Below the pieces are notes generated by a model, which saw only the letters and a program-made list of their open reading frames with translations, did no database searches and was not told the DNA's origin. From Kiloniellales bacterium (GTDB lineage: Bacteria > Pseudomonadota > Alphaproteobacteria > Kiloniellales > JAKSBE01), in NCBI GenBank assembly GCA_030067055.1, contig JASJAL010000313.1, positions 1 to 5,524 of the forward strand: a stretch of 5,524 bases of DNA, in the 5' to 3' direction. Shown in pieces: positions 1-5,027 of the stretch. The first letter of the stretch is position 1. Every line of letters starts with the position of its first letter. The position numbers and the translations under genes were made by a program.

Positions 1-1551
1 GTAGGTCACCTCCGGTTCGCTCATCGACAGGTAGGATTCGCTGGCGGCGAGGGCCGCGTGGGCGCGGGCGTAGTTCGGGTCGATGTCGATTGCCTTGCCG
101 AACATCTTGCGGGCGATGCTCAGGCCATGCCGGTCGATTCCCCGCAGATAGAAGGCGCGCCCCATCAGGTAGTACTGGTAAGCATCCACGCTGCTGGTCG
201 ATTGGCTGGTGATGCAGGCCAGCTCTTCCGGCAGCAGCTTCACCTTGAGGACCCCGACGATGCTTTTTGCGATCTCGTCCTGCAGCGCGAAGATGTCGTC
301 GAGGCTGCGGTCGTAGCGCTCGGCCCAGAGGTGCTCGCCGGTCGCGCCGTCGAGCAACTGGGCGGTGATGCGGACCCGGCCGGCCGCGGTGCGCACGCGG
401 CCCTGCAGGATGTGGTCGACCTGCAGTTCCTGCGCTGCGGTCTGCGCCTCGACCGCCGTGCCCTTGAAGCCGAAGGCGCTGTGCCGGGAAGCGACGAAAA
501 GCCCCGAGACCTGCGAAAGGTCGGTGATGATGTCTTCGGTGAGGCCGTCGGCGAAATAGTCCTGCTTCGGATCCTCGCCGATGTTGGCGAAGGGAAGCAC
601 GGCGATCGAGGGCTTGGACTGCGGCTTGCTGCGAGCGGGATCGGCCGCAAGAGGCGTCTCGGCAGTGGCGACTGCCTCGACCTCTCCGACATCGCTGTCG
701 CCGTTCCTAGCATTCTCCGTCCCATTGGCGCGCCGGTTCCGGATCGACCTGTAGAGTGCCAGGGTCTCCGGCTCCGGCTCGACGGCAAGCTCTTGCTGCA
801 GGCGGCAACGCAGGGTCTCGTAAAGCTTCAGGGCCTGGGTTCTCTCGCCACGTTCCGCCTGTACCTGCATCAAGGTCCGGCAGGCCGCCTCGTTCAACGG
901 ATCGAGCGACAGGAGCCGCCGCGCGGCGCAGGCGGCGCGGTCGCGACGGCCGTCCTCGAGCGACATTGCCATGAGCTCCGCACAAGCCTCGGTCGCCAGG
1001 GCCCGCAAGCGCTCACGCTCGATCTGCAGCCAGTCCTCGAAGCTCGCGTCCTGCACCTGCAAACCTTCCAGCAGGTCGCCGGCGTAGAGCGCGGCGGCGC
1101 GGGCAATCGATTCCGCACTGCGGTCCTGGAGCAAGGTCTCGAACACCCCCGCATCGACCCATAGTCGGTCGCGGTTCAAGGTCACCGTCTGCCGATCGGT
1201 GACCAGGGGCTCGATGGCGTAGGGTTCGAGGCAGCGACGCAGGCGCAGCAAGGCCTGCTTCAGGCTGTCGCGGGCCTGGCGCTCGGCGCTGTCGGACCAC
1301 AAGAGGGCCGCCAGCTTCTCGCGCGAATAGGTGACGCCCGGCGACAGCGCAAGAAAGCCGAGCAGCGCGCGATCTTTCCGGCCCGACAGCGGGACGGGCT
1401 CGCCGTCCTGCGACAGGACCTCAAGGCCGCCGAACACCGAGACCTTGAGGACCGGCAAACTCGGTTCCTCGCGCACGGCGCATCCCTTCATAAAGGCGGC
1501 GCCGACCTCTTCGATCGACCGATTTGCAAACTCTGTTCTGATCGACGCCAT
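1..1551 (-). CDS. BTAD-type transcriptional regulator with TolB-like and TPR regions (C-terminus beyond window)
   Basis: Seen: an open frame of 517 codons from ATG at 1551 to the left edge, with no stop. Residues about 33-140 look like an OmpR/SARP winged helix (LKVSVFGGLEV, GRKDRALLGFLAL, SREKLAALLW, DSLKQALLRLRR). Residues about 145-273 look like a BTAD helical repeat domain (AAALYAGDLLEGL, FEDWLQIERERL, ALKLYETLR). A polar linker (about 275-312) leads to SIAVLPF at 315-321 and DYFADGLTEDI at 331-341, the signature of TolB-like COG5616 domains. TPR-like helices run from about 456 (AIDIDPNYARAHAALA). Family knowledge: such proteins are one-component DNA-binding regulators, and the TolB-like/TPR half is thought to sense or bind partners. 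Start: an in-frame TAG at 1567-1569 excludes earlier starts. Met21 at 1491 is an alternative with GAAGAGG upstream. No signal peptide or membrane segment is visible. Inferred: a cytoplasmic regulator, possibly of the divergent genes. The ligand is unknown. Confidence 0.9.
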   Translation of the reverse strand, partial: MASIRTEFANRSIEEVGAAFMKGCAVREEPSLPVLKVSVFGGLEVLSQDGEPVPLSGRKDRALLGFLALSPGVTYSREKLAALLWSDSAERQARDSLKQALLRLRRCLEPYAIEPLVTDRQTVTLNRDRLWVDAGVFETLLQDRSAESIARAAALYAGDLLEGLQVQDASFEDWLQIERERLRALATEACAELMAMSLEDGRRDRAACAARRLLSLDPLNEAACRTLMQVQAERGERTQALKLYETLRCRLQQELAVEPEPETLALYRSIRNRRANGTENARNGDSDVGEVEAVATAETPLAADPARSKPQSKPSIAVLPFANIGEDPKQDYFADGLTEDIITDLSQVSGLFVASRHSAFGFKGTAVEAQTAAQELQVDHILQGRVRTAAGRVRITAQLLDGATGEHLWAERYDRSLDDIFALQDEIAKSIVGVLKVKLLPEELACITSQSTSSVDAYQYYLMGRAFYLRGIDRHGLSIARKMFGKAIDIDPNYARAHAALAASESYLSMSEPEVTY

Positions 1552-1584
1552 GGCTGCGTTTTTTCCCTAGGCCGAAGTTTTGAA

Positions 1585-1594
1585 GCGCTAGCGC
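1585..1594. promoter_or_regulatory. 10-bp perfect palindrome GCGCTAGCGC (candidate operator)
   Basis: A perfect palindrome lies 34-43 bases upstream of the regulator ATG at 1551 and 9 bases from a second palindrome. Its position suits an operator for autoregulation or a divergent control site. No regulator is assigned, and a GC-rich 10-mer palindrome can arise by chance. Confidence 0.25.
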
Positions 1595-1603
1595 ATTTCG
1601 TGA

Positions 1604-1619
1604 TGTGGCCGATGCCACA
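1604..1619. promoter_or_regulatory. Inverted repeat TGTGGC-CGAT-GCCACA (candidate operator)
   Basis: Two perfect 6-bp arms flank a 4-base centre, 53-68 bases upstream of the regulator start. The symmetry resembles a dimeric helix-turn-helix protein site, but I cannot name the protein. It could also form a short hairpin. No T-tract follows on either strand, so it is not an obvious terminator. Confidence 0.3.
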
Positions 1620-1733
1620 CTTCAAATTTCGCAAGCCAGGTCGGCCGTCAGCCGCCGATTCGCTGGCGGCGACTCTGTCGAATTCACGCTGCTTTTCCGG
1701 TCGTCGTTCCGGGACAATCACGCGCCGCGTCCT

Positions 1734-1746
1734 AGCTTGCCAAGCT
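1734..1746. promoter_or_regulatory. Inverted repeat AGCTTG-C-CAAGCT (candidate operator over a -35-like hexamer)
   Basis: Six-bp arms surround a single central base, about 66 bases upstream of the small ORF at 1812. The hexamer TTGCCA (1737-1742) lies inside it. A protein bound here would cover a possible -35 element. The matching -10 element is poor (TACCGC near 1758), so the promoter is only suggested. Confidence 0.25.
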
Positions 1747-1798
1747 GCGGCCGCCTGTACCGCGAAGACGGACGGGAAAAGCGCCGCATTTCGGTCAC

Positions 1799-1803
1799 GG
1801 AGG
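1799..1803 (+). promoter_or_regulatory. Strong ribosome binding site GGAGG of the first small ORF
   Basis: GGAGG sits 8 bases before ATG at 1812, a near-ideal Shine-Dalgarno sequence and spacing. It decides the start of the small ORF: the same frame is open upstream to a GTG at 1605, but no comparable site lies near that codon. Confidence 0.7.
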
Positions 1804-1811
1804 ACGCAACC

Positions 1812-2060
1812 ATGAAAGGTCCCAGCGAAAAGATCGCCACTTTCGAGGAGACCTATCCGCAGTATCCCTTTGCCGAACTGGTTCGGCTGGGGGTCGGTCT
1901 CGCCTCCTTCATCGTCCGCCACCGCAGAGAGCGAAGAGGAGAAACATCATGGCGAAGGGCAGAGACCGCTATGCCAATCCCCGCCGGCAGCCAAGGAGCG
2001 GAGGGTTCTGGTCCAGCGCGGAGTTCGCTTTCGGGGTTACCGGCGGTGCCATCTCGCTGA
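1812..2060 (+). CDS. Small hypothetical protein, 82 aa, possibly membrane-associated
   Basis: I do not recognise this protein. It starts at ATG 1812 behind an ideal GGAGG site and ends at TGA 2058-2060. The first half looks protein-like: a charged/aromatic start (KIATFEETYPQYPF), a hydrophobic or amphipathic helix at about residues 20-36 (FAELVRLGVGLASFIVR), then a very basic patch (RHRRERR, about 36-42). That pattern fits a short membrane-attached helix with a positive cytoplasmic tail, which is an inference. The C-terminal third is a Ser/Pro/Gly-rich tail overlapping the next small ORF. G/C at third positions is about 74% over the first 38 codons but only about 58% over the overlapping tail. 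The tail may therefore be a by-product of a lost stop or a frameshift, with the true product nearer 45 residues. Confidence 0.5.
   Translation: MKGPSEKIATFEETYPQYPFAELVRLGVGLASFIVRHRRERRGETSWRRAETAMPIPAGSQGAEGSGPARSSLSGLPAVPSR
1936..1941 (+). promoter_or_regulatory. Strong ribosome binding site GAGGAG of the second small ORF
   Basis: GAGGAG ends 7 bases before ATG at 1949 and lies inside the preceding small ORF. Its strength argues that translation really starts at 1949. The placement suits coupling to, or competition with, translation of the upstream frame. Confidence 0.6.
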
Positions 2061-2101
2061 CCGAGCGGCGCGACGCGCGCCATCGCAACGGGCGCGCCTA
2101 G
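1949..2101 (+). CDS. Small hypothetical basic protein, 50 aa
   Basis: I do not recognise this protein. It runs from ATG 1949 to TAG 2099-2101 in a different frame from the ORF it overlaps by 112 bases. The N-terminus is basic and polar (MAKGRDRYANPRRQPRSGG), followed by a short mixed segment (FWSSAEFAFGVTGGAISL) and a basic tail rich in Arg. G/C at third positions is about 82%, higher than for the competing frame over the same bases, which favours this frame as the coding one here. No cysteine pairs, signal peptide or clear transmembrane helix are present. It could be a nucleic-acid- or membrane-binding small protein, but no function can be assigned. It could also be the remnant of a longer gene joined to the preceding ORF before a frameshift. 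Confidence 0.45.
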   Translation: MAKGRDRYANPRRQPRSGGFWSSAEFAFGVTGGAISLTERRDARHRNGRA

Positions 2102-2142
2102 CCTGCCGAGTGCAGCACGGTAGCGTTTCGGTGCTCAGCGGT

Positions 2143-2170
2143 TTGATCGCTGCAAGCCGCGAGATAGACT
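2143..2170 (+). promoter_or_regulatory. Weak sigma70-like promoter candidate before hypF
   Basis: TTGATC (2143-2148) and TAGACT (2165-2170) are spaced by 16 bases, and each matches four of six consensus bases. Transcription would start near 2177 and produce a leader of about 215 bases before the hypF ATG. That start would remove most of the first arm (2171-2178) of the pseudoknot described next, so the two readings conflict unless transcription begins upstream. Low-quality matches like this are frequent by chance. Confidence 0.2.
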
Positions 2171-2233
2171 GCACTGTCGGTTTCTTCGTATCCGAGAAGT
2201 TTGGCAGTGCGCAACGAAATGAAACTTCTCCGA
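2171..2233 (+). ncRNA. Candidate H-type pseudoknot / long inverted repeat in the hypF leader
   Basis: Two helices interleave. Helix 1 pairs GCACTGTC (2171-2178) with GGCAGTGC (2203-2210), 8 pairs including one G-U. Helix 2 pairs TCCGAGAAGTTT (2191-2202) with AAACTTCTCCGA (2222-2233), 11 of 12 pairs with nine contiguous. The second arm of helix 1 lies in the loop of helix 2 and directly abuts its first arm (2202/2203), the topology of a coaxially stacked H-type pseudoknot with connecting loops of 12 and 11 bases. I match it to no known riboswitch. Helix 2 alone could instead be a DNA operator with GAGAAGTTT half-sites. Confidence 0.35.
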
Positions 2234-2395
2234 ATAGCGGCGAACGGCCGCGGCCGTGACGTATCAGCGCAGGACCTCGGGGCCAATCCGGCCGCCAAGG
2301 TCCCGGTCTGTGATCGTATCGGCTGGCTTTTAGCGGTGCTCCGTCATTGCCGACGGCGGCAGCGCGCGCGTCCTGCCCCGGGATCCGGCGCATGA
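2219..2395 (+). CDS. Possible 58-codon leader ORF overlapping the hypF start by ATGA
   Basis: ATG at 2219 opens a 58-codon frame whose TGA (2393-2395) overlaps the hypF ATG (2392-2394) as ATGA, a classic arrangement for translational coupling. The product would be basic (MKLLRIAANGRGRDV at the start, an Arg-rich end) and unrecognised. Against it: no Shine-Dalgarno sequence precedes 2219, and third-position G/C is only about 65%, lower than in the clear genes. The start also lies within the pseudoknot region. It is most likely spurious or regulatory. Confidence 0.2.
   Translation: MKLLRIAANGRGRDVSAQDLGANPAAKVPVCDRIGWLLAVLRHCRRRQRARPAPGSGA
2244..2257. repeat. 14-bp perfect palindrome ACGGCCGCGGCCGT
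   Basis: The sequence is identical to its own reverse complement over 14 bases. It sits between the pseudoknot and the hairpin upstream of hypF. It could be a binding site for a dimeric regulator or part of leader folding. Composition alone makes GC palindromes more likely here. Confidence 0.35.
2272..2303 (+). promoter_or_regulatory. Stable GC-rich hairpin in the hypF leader
   Basis: GGACCT (2272-2277) pairs with AGGTCC (2298-2303). Inside, after one C-A mismatch, GGGGCC (2279-2284) pairs with GGCC and CC (2290-2293, 2295-2296), with one bulged G at 2294. The loop is the five bases AATCC. That gives 12 base pairs, mostly G-C. No T-tract follows, so it is not a standard intrinsic terminator. 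It could slow ribosomes or polymerase, protect the mRNA 5' region, or be an operator. Confidence 0.4.
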
Positions 2396-4782
2396 AAGGT
2401 GAAGCCATCACCGTGCGCGGCCAGGTCCAGGGTGTCGGTTTCCGCCCGACGGTCTGGCGCATCGCGACCGAACTGGGCCTCGCCGGTGATGTGCGCAACA
2501 CCGGCGACGGGGTCGAGATCCGGCTCTGGGGAGCGCAGCTGGAGCGCTTTTCCGAACGCCTGAAGTTGGAAGTTCCCGCACTTGCCCGGATCGATCGGAT
2601 CGAGCGGGCGCCTCTCGACGATCCGCCGCCCCAGGGCTTCGAGATCGCCGCCTCCGCCGCCGGCCCGATGGGCGCCTCGGTGACTCCGGACGTGACGGTC
2701 TGTGCTGATTGCCTGGCCGAGGTCCTCGATCCCTCGGCCCGGCGCTATCGCTATCCCTTCGCGAACTGCACCAACTGCGGGCCGCGCTTCTCCATCGTCG
2801 AGGCCGCGCCTTACGACCGCGACAAGACCACGATGCGCGACTTCGCGCTCTGCCCGGGCTGCCAGAGCGAATACGAGGATCCGGCGGACCGGCGCTTCCA
2901 CGCCCAGCCGATCGCCTGTCCCGCCTGCGGCCCGCGGGCCTGGATCGAGCCGCTCGGCGGAGGCGCGGTGATTCACGAATCGGTTTCCGGACTCGACCAC
3001 GTCGATGCGGCCGGCGACCTGCTCATGAGGGGGCAGATCGTCGCGATCAAGGGCATCGGCGGCTTCCACCTGGCTTGCGACGCGACCGGGGCCGAAGCCG
3101 TGGCCCGCCTGCGCGCGCGAAAGCGGCGGCGCGGCAAGGCCTTCGCGCTGATGGCGCGGGACGTGGAGGTGATCCGGCGCTATTGCGCGGTCTCCGAGGC
3201 AGAAGAAACACTGCTGCGGAGCCCAGCGGCACCGATCGTGCTGTTGAAGACCAAGGGGGACCCCTTGCCGGAGGCGGTGGCGCCGGGACTCGACCGTTTG
3301 GGTTTCATGCTGCCCTACACGCCGCTGCATCACCTGATGCTGCGCCGCGCGGCCCGGCCGGTGGTCATGACCAGCGGGAATATCTCCGGCCGGCCGCAGT
3401 GTGTCACCAACGATCAGGCCCGAGACCAGCTCGCCGAGGTCGCCGAAATTGCCCTGATGCACGACCGCAAGATCGCCAACCGGATCGATGACTCGGTCCT
3501 GCGCGTCGACCTCGGTCGGCCGCGCCTGCTGCGCCGCGCCCGGGGCTACGCGCCGACGCCCATCGCCTTGCCCGAAGACTTCGACCAGCGGACGCAGGTT
3601 CTGGCCTTTGGCGGCGAGCTCAAAAACACCTTCTGCCTGGTCAAGGATGGCCAGGCGATCCTGAGCCAGCACATGGGCGACTTGGAGGACGCGGCGACGG
3701 CTGCGGACGTCGTCCACAACCTGGCGCTCTACCGCCAGCTTTACGCCCACGTGCCCGAGGTCGTCGCGGTCGACCGCCATCCCGACTATCTCTCGACCAA
3801 GCGCGGGCAGGACGTGGCGGTCCGTGACGCCTTGCCCCTGGTCGAAGTGCAGCATCACCACGCCCATGTCGCCGCCTGCCTGGCCGAGAACGGCCGGCCG
3901 CTCGACGCCGCGCCGGTGCTCGGCATCGTCCTCGACGGCCTCGGCTTCGGCACCGACGGCACGGTCTGGGGCGGCGAGTTCCTGGCCTGCGACTACCGCA
4001 GCTTCCGGCGTCTCGGCTGTCTCAAGCCCGTCGCCTTGCCCGGCGGGGCCGCCGCGGTCCGCGAGCCCTGGCGCAACGCCTATGCCCACCTCATGGCGGG
4101 GATGGGTTGGGCCGAGTTTGCCAAGAACTTCAGCGGACTCGACGTCTTCGCCCGGCTCGAGGCCGCGCCGCGCAAGACCCTCGACGCCATGATCGCAAAG
4201 GGCATCAACTCGCCCTTGTCGTCGTCCTGCGGTCGTCTCTTTGATGCCGCGGCCGCGCTCTGCGGGCTCGCCTGGAAGGCCCAGGCCTACGAAGGCGAGG
4301 CTGCGATGCGTCTGGAGGCGGCGATGAATCACGATGCTCTCGGCGAGCCGGAGGCGCTGGCCTATCCCTTCGCAATCTCCCGGCACGGCGGCGAAGGTTT
4401 GCCCCACATCGAGCCGCTGGCGGTCTGGCACGCACTGCTTGGCGATCTGCACCTCGGGACGCCGGTGGGCGTGATCTCGGCGCGCTTCCACCGTGGCCTG
4501 GCCAAGGCGATCGTCGCCTTGGCACAGCGCCTTGCGTGCGAAAATGGCAACTATCGAACCGTCGCGCTGAGCGGCGGCTGCTTCCAGAATGCGACGTTCT
4601 TCGCCCTGGTCCACGAGGGTCTTGTGGCCCGGGGCTTCGAGGTGCTGAGTCATGAAAGGGTGCCGGCAAACGATGGCGGCCTGGCGCTTGGCCAGGCGGT
4701 CGTCGCGCTGGCGACCCAACAGGGACGATCAGGAGAAAGCCATGTGCCTAGGGATCCCGGGGCGGGTCGTCGAGATCAGTGA
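2392..4782 (+). CDS. hypF: [NiFe]-hydrogenase maturation carbamoyltransferase HypF
   Basis: Known role: HypF uses carbamoyl phosphate and ATP to carbamoylate the C-terminal cysteine of HypE, the source of the two cyanide ligands on the hydrogenase iron. Seen, numbering from ATG 2392: an acylphosphatase domain (about 1-90) with GQVQGVGFR and likely catalytic Arg18 and Asn36; two zinc-finger-like motifs with cysteines 104, 107, 126, 129, 154, 157, 176 and 179 (CX2CX18CX2C twice, 24 residues apart); a YrdC-like domain (about 205-390) with KGIGGFH at 220-226 and TSGN near 328; and a Kae1/TsaD-like domain with HHHAH at 488-492, LDGLGFGTDG around Asp515, SCGRLFDAAAALCG, SGGCFQN (Cys730) and NDGG (Asp761). 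At 796 residues it is somewhat longer than the usual 750-780. Start: a TTG at 2347 would add 15 residues, but ATG 2392 matches the family N-terminus. The ribosome binding site is weak (GGGA at 2380-2383). The last 41 bases overlap hypC. Confidence 0.97.
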   Translation: MKGEAITVRGQVQGVGFRPTVWRIATELGLAGDVRNTGDGVEIRLWGAQLERFSERLKLEVPALARIDRIERAPLDDPPPQGFEIAASAAGPMGASVTPDVTVCADCLAEVLDPSARRYRYPFANCTNCGPRFSIVEAAPYDRDKTTMRDFALCPGCQSEYEDPADRRFHAQPIACPACGPRAWIEPLGGGAVIHESVSGLDHVDAAGDLLMRGQIVAIKGIGGFHLACDATGAEAVARLRARKRRRGKAFALMARDVEVIRRYCAVSEAEETLLRSPAAPIVLLKTKGDPLPEAVAPGLDRLGFMLPYTPLHHLMLRRAARPVVMTSGNISGRPQCVTNDQARDQLAEVAEIALMHDRKIANRIDDSVLRVDLGRPRLLRRARGYAPTPIALPEDFDQRTQVLAFGGELKNTFCLVKDGQAILSQHMGDLEDAATAADVVHNLALYRQLYAHVPEVVAVDRHPDYLSTKRGQDVAVRDALPLVEVQHHHAHVAACLAENGRPLDAAPVLGIVLDGLGFGTDGTVWGGEFLACDYRSFRRLGCLKPVALPGGAAAVREPWRNAYAHLMAGMGWAEFAKNFSGLDVFARLEAAPRKTLDAMIAKGINSPLSSSCGRLFDAAAALCGLAWKAQAYEGEAAMRLEAAMNHDALGEPEALAYPFAISRHGGEGLPHIEPLAVWHALLGDLHLGTPVGVISARFHRGLAKAIVALAQRLACENGNYRTVALSGGCFQNATFFALVHEGLVARGFEVLSHERVPANDGGLALGQAVVALATQQGRSGESHVPRDPGAGRRDQ
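4731..4736 (+). promoter_or_regulatory. Ribosome binding site AGGAGA of hypC, inside hypF
   Basis: AGGAGA ends 5 bases before ATG 4742, so hypC has its own good initiation signal although it starts inside hypF. The placement favours translational coupling between the two genes. Confidence 0.7.
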
Positions 4783-5023
4783 CCCGGAGAAGAAGCTCGG
4801 CCTGGTCGAGGTCGGCGGCGTCCGGCGCCAGGTCAACCTCGCCTGCATCGTTACCAAAGACCATCCCGTCGAGGCCTGTGTTGGCGACTGGGTGCTCGTG
4901 CACGTCGGTTTCGCGATGAGCCGCATCGACGAGGCGCAGGCGGCCGAGACTCTCGAGCTCCTGACTCAGCTCGGCGAGGCGCAAGAGGAGCTCGCGGCCA
5001 TGCGGGCTTCCGGAAAGGCGTGA
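4742..5023 (+). CDS. hypC: Hydrogenase maturation chaperone HypC
   Basis: Known role: HypC (HypC/HybG/HupF family) is a small cytoplasmic chaperone that forms a complex with HypD, carries the iron with its CN and CO ligands, and delivers it to the large-subunit precursor. Seen: 93 residues starting MCLGIPGRVVEI, with the essential Cys2 immediately after the initiator Met. VGGVRRQVNLA (about 24-34) and GDWVLVHVGFAMSRIDE (48-64) follow, with His54 in the conserved VHVGFA position. The C-terminus (ETLELLTQLGEAQEELAAM) is a charged helix, slightly longer than in the shortest family members. The start is fixed by the AGGAGA site and the Met-Cys motif. It overlaps hypF by 41 bases and ends 4 bases before hypD, so the three genes form one translational unit. 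Confidence 0.97.
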   Translation: MCLGIPGRVVEISDPEKKLGLVEVGGVRRQVNLACIVTKDHPVEACVGDWVLVHVGFAMSRIDEAQAAETLELLTQLGEAQEELAAMRASGKA

Positions 5024-5027
5024 TCCC

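Larger units (their letters stand above)
1552..1811. other. Divergent intergenic region with dyad-symmetric elements
   Basis: A 260-base gap separates the minus-strand regulator from the plus-strand small ORFs, so it should hold promoters in both directions. I see three palindromic elements (listed separately at 1585-1594, 1604-1619 and 1734-1746). The octamer GCATTTCG occurs twice (1593-1600 and 1786-1793). A plus-strand TTGCCA at 1737-1742 matches the -35 consensus at five of six positions, but no good -10 follows at 15-18 bases. No convincing minus-strand promoter is visible. Open frames crossing this stretch lack ribosome binding sites and look like shadows. Confidence 0.6.
2102..2391 (+). 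other. Structured region upstream of hypF (candidate 5' leader)
   Basis: This 290-base stretch between the second small ORF and hypF has no convincing gene. It has a run of self-complementary segments described separately: interleaved helices at 2171-2233, a palindrome at 2244-2257, a hairpin at 2272-2303 and a 5-bp hairpin at 2341-2356. A weak 5-bp stem AGCAC/GTGCT (2114-2118 with 2131-2135) lacks a T-tract, so no terminator for the small ORFs is visible. Transcripts may read through into hypF. Confidence 0.5.

Noticed and set aside
58..1164. A 368-codon plus-strand frame opposite the regulator
   Set aside because: The minus-strand frame encodes recognisable winged-helix, BTAD and TolB-like domains through this region. 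The plus frame is its antisense shadow.
1605..1811. N-terminal extension of the first small ORF to a GTG at 1605
   Set aside because: The ideal GGAGG site at 1799-1803 points to ATG 1812, and the extension would consume the whole divergent promoter region.
1488..1922. A 144-codon minus-strand frame across the divergent intergenic region
   Set aside because: It overlaps the regulator start in another frame, has no visible ribosome binding site, and conflicts with two plus-strand ORFs that have strong ones.
2114..2135. Terminator after the second small ORF (AGCAC/GTGCT stem)
   Set aside because: The stem is only 5 bp with a 12-base loop, and no T-tract follows.
2143..2156. FNR/FixK-like site (TTGAT with a following CAA)
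   Set aside because: The second half-site does not match ATCAA at the correct spacing. Only one half-site is present.
2325..2341. Sigma54 (-24/-12) promoter, TGGC followed by TGC upstream of hypF
   Set aside because: The GG-to-GC spacing is one base too long and the TTGC element is degraded. The TTGGCA at 2201-2206 also lacks GC at the right distance.
2347..2391. TTG start adding 15 residues to HypF
   Set aside because: The added residues (PTAAARASC...) are unlike the family N-terminus, no ribosome binding site is seen, and the TTG lies in the loop of the small hairpin 2341-2356.
2344..4719. A 791-codon open frame on the minus strand covering nearly all of hypF
   Set aside because: hypF on the plus strand has all family motifs. 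Long antisense frames are expected opposite strongly G/C-biased codons, and the antisense product shows no recognisable domain.
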